DNA of 64,000 nt, taken from the NCBI GenBank assembly GCA_022985045.1, contig CM040961.1:60856439-60920438 (forward strand), given 5' to 3'. The position numbers and the translations under genes are program-made. The notes beneath the pieces were generated by a model, which did no database searches, was not told where the DNA came from, and saw only the letters and a program-made list of their open reading frames with translations. This stretch comes from Macadamia tetraphylla (taxonomy: Eukaryota > Streptophyta > Magnoliopsida > Proteales > Proteaceae). Below, piece after piece: positions 58,701 through 64,000 of the stretch (positions within the stretch are counted from its first letter, which is position 1; every line of letters starts with the position of its first letter).

Positions 58701-59465
58701 TTAAACTTGGAATAATAGGAAATGGCAAAGGATTGTAGGTACCAAAAGAAAAATGGTTGCATCGTAAATCAGGCTGTACAAAATAGTCATTTCTTCACGA
58801 ACAAAACAAAGCTTCAGATTTAACAGTAACCATCAGTCCTTCAGAAAAGAAGGAAAGGAAAAAATAAGAAGAATAAGGTGAAACAAACCGTTGATTGAAC
58901 AGGAGGGGAATCGAGATCAATGGAACGCATGGACATCTTAGCAATCTCTGATATGGCAGCCTCTTTGATGCCAGGGAGGTCACTGGCTAAATCCTCATAT
59001 GCAGCTTCAAATGCCTCCTGCCAGAAGTGAGGCAGTCGGATTCGACGACTGTGGGTATAAACATCCCACATATGCTTTACTACCTTCTCCCTCTCTTCGA
59101 TTTCCTGTCACCAGATTCCAAGGTGGAAAAAACAGATGAAAAACAGATAGTTAATCAGATTTACATGCCAAGAACCAAGTCATATATAGATACTAGATGC
59201 AAATAAAGAAATAAATACAAACCAGGACATCAAGATCATCATGGATTGGAGAGTCCAGGTCACTGGAGATGCGATTTAGGTTACCTGCAGACCACTTGAG
59301 GGTAACAGTACCAGTGAACATAGACCAGAAGGCAAGGAGCAGAATGGCAGCCAGAGCCCAGAATTTGTATCTTCCTTTCCCAAAGACGCTGGTGTCACTA
59401 CTTTCTTTCTTGGTTGTGGTTGTGGTTGTTGTTGTTGTGGTTGTGGGTGCCTCCTCATCCTTCAT
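46764..59465 (-). CDS. small membrane protein of the DUF1195 type, split by a ~12 kb transposon-filled intron
   Basis: Minus strand. Exon 1 (59465-59223) encodes 81 residues: MKDEE start, a polythreonine run, a membrane segment (FWALAAILLLAFWSMFTGTV, about 36-55) and SAGNLNRISSDLDSPIHDDL. Exon 2 (59104-58889) encodes 72 residues: EIEERE, HMWDVYTHSRRIRLPHFW and QEAFEAAYEDLASDLPG. Both have GT-AG borders in phase 0. Exon 3 is proposed at 46817-46764: after ctgttcag it reads GAGAMSRSFKQTERKMG and stops, also in phase 0. The total is 171 residues, near the ~160 I recall for this plant-only family of unknown function. The LINE, Pack-MULE and CRM element all lie in intron 2. Exons 1-2 are clear; exon 3 is inference and could be a chance match. 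Confidence 0.6.
46818..47459. other. intron 2 sequence between exon 3 and the LINE
   Basis: AT-rich, with a poly-A run at about 46963-46981. No domain seen. The 86- and 79-codon plus-strand frames are chance ORFs over low-complexity sequence. Confidence 0.4.
48905..49185. other. unidentified segment interrupting the LINE RT
   Basis: LINE homology stops after the KARANANS block and resumes at about 49200 (SRFSLVLS). Between them about 280 bp (gccggagtctgccggggcag to tgtgcgtcatggatgatgtc) do not fit ORF2, and roughly 150 residues of expected RT are missing. Probably an insertion combined with a deletion; no terminal repeats were recognised. Confidence 0.5.
49944..51066. mobile_element. Pack-MULE: Mutator-like element with 213-bp inverted ends and a captured PPR fragment
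   Basis: The left end (49944-50156, gattaagctcctctacag) and right end (50854-51066) are inverted copies of each other over about 213 bp, sharing blocks such as gaatctggcggagaactgg, agtcagctgaaaac and ccaaatcgtgaagacagat. Both ends are flanked by ATTGTTTG (49936-49943 and 51067-51074); MULEs normally make 9-bp duplications, so the ninth base has probably mutated. No transposase is present. The interior holds part of a pentatricopeptide-repeat gene. The element interrupts the LINE ORF2, whose reading resumes at 51075. Confidence 0.88.
50287..50775 (-). pseudogene. captured pentatricopeptide-repeat (PPR) gene fragment
   Basis: Minus strand, inside the Pack-MULE. From about 50775 the sequence reads KCKTITALKQIHTQMIRMGL, the usual N-terminal opening of plant PPR proteins. 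A junction then leads to NLFVGTALIDMYLKCGSL, DTIYCNAMIRGLVIHGHGQ, DLFNKMRNDDVRPDEVTF, CACSHVGLVHEGRRCFESL and YGIEPKLEHYGCL, which are consecutive PPR motifs of the E-type end. The middle of the parent gene is missing between the two parts. PPR proteins bind organellar RNA; this fragment lacks most repeats and a start in context, so a functional product is unlikely. Confidence 0.85.
52336..52894. other. intron 2 sequence between LINE and CRM element
   Basis: AT-rich, with a run of aaaaataaaataaaat at about 52560-52605. No domain or exon-like frame recognised. Confidence 0.4.
52895..53442 (+). mobile_element. 5' LTR of the CRM-type element
   Basis: Aligns with 57726-58264 over nearly its whole length, with clear drift and small indels. 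TATA box near 53286, and ccaccgcactttca at the end. Confidence 0.8.
53449..54800 (+). pseudogene. CRM-type gag and protease (decayed)
   Basis: The frame starts at ATG 53449, overlapping the primer site, and encodes a coiled-coil-prone N-terminus (NVDRRIEALWATLVAQQQ). The gag core follows near 53840-54110 in other frames (YKLCGGAASWWDQLQ, GPIKTWRQMK), interrupted by stops at 53773 and 53858. The zinc knuckle near 54487 reads CYKCGDPGLKLTC, with the histidine lost. The protease site near 54745 reads LIIDNGCEDIV, where DSG is usual. It would encode the particle proteins; non-functional here. Confidence 0.75.
55230..56590 (+). pseudogene. CRM-type reverse transcriptase and partial RNase H (decayed)
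   Basis: RT starts in the frame 55233-55481 (NLPHYRI to LLTPKKDGI). After a stop it continues as KIDLRSGYHHIHIKLGDE near 55590 and WLVMPFGLS near 55688. The catalytic box VYFDDILIYSG at about 55778-55812 is intact, followed by FLGFVVSAKGI near 55922. RNase H begins near 56150. About 230 bp at 56222-56455 do not belong, and RNase H resumes at KLNETRQKWSTY near 56463 and LYAVFHTLKTWESYLL. Multiple frameshifts and stops; inactive. Confidence 0.8.
56222..56455. other. foreign segment inside the CRM RNase H
   Basis: Coding similarity to RNase H stops after the FNKVFV codons and resumes at 56456. The segment contains ggtttggcaagattgccaatg, which resembles a block found in some plant copia and TRIM LTRs. 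No clear terminal repeats or target duplication. It replaces the usual catalytic start of RNase H. Confidence 0.45.
56590..57800 (+). pseudogene. CRM-type integrase and C-terminal tail entering the 3' LTR
   Basis: The HHCC region (GGGLSGHWGVTK, then SCPMC) lies at about 56745-56864 across a frameshift. The integrase core follows at 56955-57383: LSKDFALGLP just upstream, SYRDTKFL and KTEVVNRTLGN hold the three acidic residues, though a poly-T run at about 57152-57164 distorts the region after the second. The last frame (57429-57800) reads ISKTFNVADLYEYFPPG, passes the polypurine tract and ends KTTRSGRSY inside the 3' LTR. The CRM tail is where relatives carry a centromere-targeting motif; I cannot confirm that motif here. 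Confidence 0.8.
57726..58264 (+). mobile_element. 3' LTR of the CRM-type element
   Basis: Starts tgtgtagagg after the polypurine tract, holds the last 25 codons of pol, a TATA box near 58108, and ends ccaccgcacttcc. Same structure as 52895-53442. Confidence 0.8.
58265..58888. other. intron 2 sequence next to exon 2 of the DUF1195-type gene
   Basis: AT-rich, poly-A near 58322-58335. An 86-codon minus-strand frame at 58235-58495 reads across the LTR border and is not supported as a gene. Confidence 0.4.
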
Positions 59466-59875
59466 TTCCTTTCCCTTTTTTGCTTACCAAGCTGCACCAA
59501 AATTTAATCTTACATTGGATATATTGCTCTTATATTGTCAAAATATCAAAATGATACACTATAGCAGTAAGCGTGCAGTTAAGGAATACAGTTGCTTTTT
59601 CTAGCAACTTATAAGTAGGGGTAATGCAATCCCAGTTCAGAAAACCCTACTTTCGGGTCACTATGGGCCCATCCCAGTGGATAAATCCATATATCAGGGA
59701 GGAGTAGCGGTTTCATAATTTTGGAAACAAGTTAGTACCCTAAGGGTAAGGTAAACAATTAAAAGGACCAAATAGTAAATAAATTTTGATAACTGCAGTT
59801 TCATTAATTGGGATACGGCTGAGTTGAGATTGAAATTGAGGGCTGTTCAATATTGTACTGTGAGGGGGAGAGTTA
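59466..59875. other. upstream region of the DUF1195-type gene
   Basis: Probable promoter and 5' untranslated region of the minus-strand gene. No clear TATA box in the first 150 bases. From about 59820 the sequence looks like the end of a copia internal region, finishing in tgtgagggggagag, a polypurine tract. Confidence 0.45.
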
Positions 59876-60146
59876 GTGTTAAATCGAGAGTGAGAGAAGT
59901 CTAAGTTGAGTAATAGCCTAACTTATTGTTAGTTACTTTAGTTAGTCTTTGGCTCTAATTAGACTCTTAGTAGGTTTCCTACTAAGAGTTGGTTGCTTGA
60001 TTAATACAAGGGAGAGGCTGTCCATAATAAAGGCATTCCATACTATTCATATCATGTTCACCCTCTCTCCTCTTCTCCAGCTCCATCTTGCTCTTCTTCT
60101 TCTCTTCTCTTCTTCACAGGTTTTGGTTGTTGAGGTTTTTGTCACA
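59876..60146 (+). mobile_element. short copia-type LTR (271 bp) with polypurine tract on one side and primer site on the other
   Basis: Starts TGTTAAATCGAG after ctgtgagggggagagttag and ends TTTTTGTCACA directly before TGGTATCAGAGC (60147-60158). LTR borders TG..CA fit both sides. No partner copy is in the window. Confidence 0.65.
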
Positions 60147-60158
60147 TGGTATCAGAGC
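60147..60158 (+). other. primer binding site, methionine tRNA
   Basis: Exact TGGTATCAGAGC directly abutting the LTR end at 60146. Confidence 0.85.
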
Positions 60159-61149
60159 GATGAAGAAGAATAAGAAGAAAAAAATCTGTAACTATCTGAT
60201 TCATCACAGTTAGTAATACCTGATCCCTCTTTCGTTTCTCTTCTTCTTCCATCTTTCTTGTCAGTCATCCAGTTCTGCGAGCTACTGAAATCCTGAATGT
60301 AAAGTCGCTCGAGCATCCTCAGCTTCTTTCTTTGCCGTCAACTGCCTGTTCACATCCGTGCTCTATATCTTCCATGGCAATTTAAAGATGTGCAACTACT
60401 TTATTGATATTGTCAAAGTCTTTCCACAGATGACCGTGTTCTATTGACGTTGTCGTTCCTTGTCAAGGCAATGATCTCAATGCTGGAGAATCGCTGACAC
60501 TGATTCGTGGATCTGTTCGGGATTTTTGCCTTTGTCCTCTCTAAAGAGATTGATGTCCAACAAGCCAACACAACGATGGCTCAGTGGTTGAATGTTGATT
60601 CACAAAGCGAGGCTGAACCAGCAAATGGCCACCGGAAATCCTACTTCAGTAACTTCCCGACTATTTGAAGTCATGAATGTCGATCCACGGTTGCGCGAAT
60701 TTGGTCTTCTACCTCTTGTTCTTCCCGTAAGGTTGAAGACAACCCATGTCATGGGTTGTTTTCTTTAAAAATTTCTTTCTTATTCCCAATACTACCCCTC
60801 CCTTAAGCTTTTATTCACATTAGTCCCATATTTTAAATTTGTTCCAAGTCTATCACTCCTTACTTAATACATAAGAATCCCCTTTGTGTTCTTACCATGT
60901 ACCAATTGGCTCTCTCCTCTCATATTTGATTAATTACAGTTCTGCCACACCTCTTGACCACTCAATTTATTTACAATTCTGCCATTACATTTGTTCTCTT
61001 GGCTACTAACTATTTATGTGCATATGCTTTATATTAAGATACAACCGTCGGATTACCACCAATTTTGGCAGTCATATCTAGGCCACCATGCTTGAAAGAA
61101 TAGTTATTTTCACATCCATAATGCTACACCCTTTTTTTCAAATAGCCAC
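60159..61149. other. copia leader and unassigned sequence
   Basis: Pyrimidine-rich leader after the primer site, then AT-rich sequence. No gag or pol domain recognised. Confidence 0.4.
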
Positions 61150-61400
61150 AGACGCCTAAGGAAAATGTTATTGCGATGCTAATCCTCCTCTTCAGAGATC
61201 TTATGTGTGGCCAACAGAGGACAAAGAAAGTGGCAAGTTTGTTGCACCCCATCACTATCATTGCTATGTCCACTAGTCTCACACTCTACCTCAAGACAAA
61301 CTAACTCAGTAATCTGCTCCTCTTCCGAAGCAGTGGCCAAGAGAACGTCCTTATCAACAAAGGCGACCAGGCGATTAGGACACTTGAGCAAAGAAATGCC
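61150..61400 (-). pseudogene. Ty3/gypsy gag C-terminal scrap
   Basis: On the minus strand LLKCPNRLVAFVDKD is followed by an acidic linker and PLLATHKISEEED. This fits the end of a gag zinc knuckle (GH..NECPNR) and the gag-protease linker of chromoviruses (LL.PK.SEEE). Only about 70 residues are readable; assignment is tentative. Confidence 0.4.
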
Positions 61401-61449
61401 CGTACCCCATGCATGTGATTCACTACTACCATGATTCCACCATGATTAA

Positions 61450-61601
61450 TGTTATAATAATGGGTTTTAGGGAAAGAGTCAATTGCCAAACGGACCCTAA
61501 GGGGTTTAATGGTCTTCGTAATTCTCTAGAACTTTCTATCCATTATCATAAATAAAGAGGGCTGGTGTCATATTTGACACAAGTCATTACCCCATCCAAC
61601 A
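61450..61601 (+). mobile_element. putative short copia LTR
   Basis: TGTTATAATAATGGG to CCCCATCCAACA immediately before a primer site TGGTATTAGAGCC (61602-61614). A TATA-like cataaataaag is at about 61546. Length 152 bp is an estimate because no second copy exists here. Confidence 0.5.
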
Positions 61602-62097
61602 TGGTATTAGAGCCATAGGATCTGAAACCCTAAGGGCTCTCCCTCTTCTCCATCTCTTTCTCCCTTTCTCGTTTCTCTCTCTCCCAGCGCCTCCTTCCAT
61701 CTTCGCCTCCCACCAAGAGGGTTTCTAGCTTCCATCCATCCTTTCCTTGGACTCTCAGACACTCTTCTACAATGATCTGAGACACCAAGGCCCTTTTTTC
61801 ATCGATTTTTTAGGGTTTTTCCCCATGAAATCGCTTTTTATTGCCAGGATGCTTTTTTCCTGCTCAATGCTCTGACCGTCTTGAAGTTTGTTGCGATTGG
61901 TGATCCATATCCTTGCAGTGGTATGTACCAACCACTTTTCCGTTTGAGGCCTCTGTTCTAGAGCTATCCCCAAAATTAATTTCTTAGGGTTTTTACCTTT
62001 TATCGATATTTGGGTTTTCTAGCCTTTTTTGGTTTTTTGGTGCCTTTCTATCTCTAACTAGTGTCTCTTCTATTTGCACAGCCCCTTCAGTAGCAAC
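61602..62097 (+). other. primer site and leader of a copia element
   Basis: TGGTATTAGAGCC at 61602, followed by a pyrimidine-rich untranslated leader up to the gag ATG at 62098. Confidence 0.55.
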
Positions 62098-62366
62098 CAT
62101 GTCTACCAACTCGTTTGCTTCGACTAGCGAAGACACAACGACTCTTCCTAACTTTCCTCAAGCTTGATGACACAAACTACCTTATGCGGGCACGCTCGGT
62201 CTGCATCTTCATCAAGTCTCTGGCTATTACGGGTACCTCATTGGAAGCTCAAAGCGTCCGACCACTGGCTGAGATTGACAAGTGGGAGTGTGCCAACTCT
62301 TTGGTTATGGCCTTCCTTGTCAACTCCATGTTGCCACAACTTTCACTTGGCTATCTGATGAATAGT
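62098..62366 (+). pseudogene. copia gag fragment A
   Basis: ATG 62098 begins MSTNSFASTSEDTTTLP. After a frameshift near 62160 the gag core reads LDDTNYLMRARSVCIFIKS and WECANSLVMAFLVNSMLP, then SLGYLM. These match the N-terminal gag domain of plant copia elements (LDGSNYL.W..S, W...NSLV..WL..S). The match ends abruptly at about 62366 where other sequence begins. About 90 residues remain, so this is a broken fragment. Confidence 0.7.
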
Positions 62367-62512
62367 TCATCATTGTACTTAAAATACTCTGAGTACTTGG
62401 TTTTCTGTTATGACTAGTACTTAGTGTGCTATTAGGACTACTTATTTTTTTACCATAAAGAAAGGGGGATTGTGCTCATTATGGCACAAGTCCAAATTTC
62501 CCCAACTCTACA
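62367..62512 (+). mobile_element. boundary segment, possible LTR end of another copia element
   Basis: It joins gag fragment A to a primer-site-like TTGTATCAGAGC at 62513-62524. It contains a purine run aaagaaaggggga near 62457-62469 and ends caactctaca. It may be the remainder of an LTR whose start was lost. Confidence 0.4.
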
Positions 62513-62639
62513 TTGTATCAGAGCAAGTCTGATCACCAAATCCAAACCCTAAACCCAGTCCATTCTATTCTTCTTCCACCACGATTTAGCCTTACCACTG
62601 CTGCCAAGCCCCACTACTGCCAATACCATCACCCAAGCC

Positions 62640-62935
62640 CTGAAACCTCCCACTACTGCCCCACATTGCTGAAGCCTCCTCCGCTGCAAGCCCATCACTG
62701 CAAGCTGAAGCCTCCCTCACTGCAAACCGCTACTGCAAAACCTCCATCGCTGCACCTATCACTGCAACTCCTCATTCAACCTGCAACCTGCAACCCGTCA
62801 TCACAGAAACCTGCAACCTCCATCACTGCAACCTGCAACCTTCATTGCCGCAACCTGCAAAACTTCCATCGCTGCAACCAGCAACCTCCATCACTGCACC
62901 CTGACATTCTTCCATCGCCGCAACCTGCAACTTCT
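62640..62935 (+). repeat. degenerate minisatellite of ctgcaacc/ccatcactgcaa units in a copia leader
   Basis: At least ten imperfect copies of a 20-30 bp unit built from tccatcactgcaacctgcaac. It lies between the primer-site-like sequence and gag fragment B. The long proline/threonine-rich frame over it has no support as a gene. Confidence 0.65.
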
Positions 62936-63131
62936 CAGCCCAACCACAATCTCCTATCACTGACTCCTAAACCAATTCGGACTACCCCGATCCCAATCCT
63001 AAAACAACTACACACATATAGTCCCAATCCTAAACCAACTACCTCTCTTACGTCACCTCTAACCCAATAACCTGAACCAACCAGGAAGTAAAGGATTTTG
63101 CACCCAATAACCAAACAACTACACACATGGT

Positions 63132-63644
63132 ATGCTTGTCGAATCTACACCCATGGCGTCTAAGGATTCTGGGATATCAGTTACTCAGGACGTAGGGGGT
63201 CGTTCCTCTGGTCATGACTATCCTCTCTTCCCACTCTTCCCTAGTAGCAACATCAAGTTGGATGGGAGCAACTATCTGATCTGGTCTCAGTCTTACTACC
63301 TATCGATTGCTGGTCATGGTTATGCCGAGTTTCTCACAGGAACTTCAGAACGTCCTACTACTGTGGGTCCTGCTCAGGATAAATGGGACGCTGCCAACTA
63401 GATGGTAATGTTCTATCTTATTAATTCTACGTCACATTTTATTGCTCAGACATATCTATTACTTGATTTTTCTCCTAAGATCTGGGAGGCCACTAAGGCC
63501 ACCTATTCCAACGTGGGCAAGCGTGCCCAGTGTATTGAACTGAGGAATGAGATTGATTATTATAGGACTTACCAACCTATTCGTGAGACTTGTGTTGTTT
63601 CCCTTCATAGGTTTTCAGATAAGGGCAGCACCAACAAGCAATAA
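63132..63644 (+). pseudogene. copia gag fragment B
   Basis: Plus-strand gag N-terminus: IKLDGSNYLIWSQSYYLSI at about 63253, then TSERPTTVGPAQDKWDAAN, a TAG at 63399, and after it MVMFYLINSTS, YSNVGKRAQCIELRNEI near 63510. This is the conserved gag core of plant copia elements. Similarity ends near 63610, after which a different sequence begins. Gag packages element RNA; only about 160 residues with a stop remain. It is distinct from fragment A, so two elements are present. Confidence 0.75.
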
Positions 63645-64000
63645 ATAGCCCCTAGCAATAGATAGGACATAACCATACAGTTGGCAGCATCCCATATGTC
63701 CTGAGGGGCACCAGCACTCACAGATTAAAGTATCAATAACGGTCGGCTAAATTTAAGATACGTATTGGAGGGTATCATATTGTATCGGATATACTTTAAA
63801 ACTTGCCAGTAGCAGTAGCGCGAGCAATAGTACCTATAAGATAACCATCATATCCACGCTAGCAATAGACAGGTAGTAGGAGCAAGACCATAGCAAATAC
63901 TTGCTACCCATGATGGAGGGTCGGTAGGGGAAGGGAAGAAATCCCTGAAAAAACTCAGATTTGCAGGGGAAAGGGAGAAATCACACTAAGAAAGGGGGAA
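63645..64000. other. unassigned sequence at the window end
   Basis: Contains repeated agcaatag and tagca motifs (63655, 63825, 63865) and no coding domain. It may be LTR or leader sequence of an element continuing past the window. Confidence 0.4.

Noticed and set aside
62513..63070. 185-codon Pro/Thr/His-rich ORF
   Set aside because: It reads through the primer-site-like sequence and the leader minisatellite of a copia element. No domain, and composition is that of the repeat.

Overview
The window reads as nuclear DNA of a flowering plant. It has intron-split genes with GT-AG borders, long-LTR Ty3/gypsy elements of the Tekay/Del, Tat/Ogre and CRM types, a Sirevirus-like Ty1/copia element, L1-type LINEs and a Mutator-like element. 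I see no prokaryotic or organellar genes, rRNA, tRNA or CRISPR array. The species cannot be named from the sequence. Dense nesting of old elements plus a CRM element fits pericentromeric or otherwise gene-poor chromatin (inference).

Layout, left to right. 1-6636: 3' two thirds of a decayed Tekay/Del-like gypsy element (+) with a 2.9 kb 3' LTR, inserted into the LTR of a second element. 6637-14246: that second element (-), a non-autonomous gypsy-type element with long LTRs, methionine-tRNA primer site and polypurine tract but no gag-pol. It carries an opposite-strand, intron-containing gene of the plant 'putative transposon protein' family. 14247-15275: Tat-like RT scrap and LTR fragment (-). 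16015-20202: host gene 1 (+), a four-exon chloroplast rhodanese-like protein (STR4/STR4A type) ending in an FNR-docking motif. 21816-22500: LTR fragment (+) related to the one at 14345-15275. 22930-23440: antisense LINE scrap. 24841-45510: Tat/Ogre-like gypsy element (+) with a 3.46 kb repeat-filled LTR, gag and protease but no RT, integrase or 3' LTR. Its leader is split by a complete 9,965 bp Sirevirus-like copia element (29181-39145, -) flanked by the 5-bp duplication ggtat. That copia element carries, downstream of pol, a second member of the same transposon-protein family.

46764-59465: host gene 2 (-), a small DUF1195-type membrane protein. Its second intron appears to have grown to about 12 kb by taking in an L1 LINE (47460-52335), itself hit by a 1,123 bp Pack-MULE carrying a PPR gene fragment (49944-51066), and a CRM-type gypsy element (52895-58264). 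59860-64000: fragments of copia elements recognisable by successive tRNA-Met primer sites and gag pieces, plus a gypsy gag scrap.

Only the two host genes and the copia-borne extra ORF look potentially functional. All gag-pol frames carry stops or frameshifts. The most interesting pattern is one gene family hitch-hiking on two unrelated retrotransposons: antisense in the gypsy-type carrier, and sense in the copia carrier behind its own LTR-like palindrome cluster.
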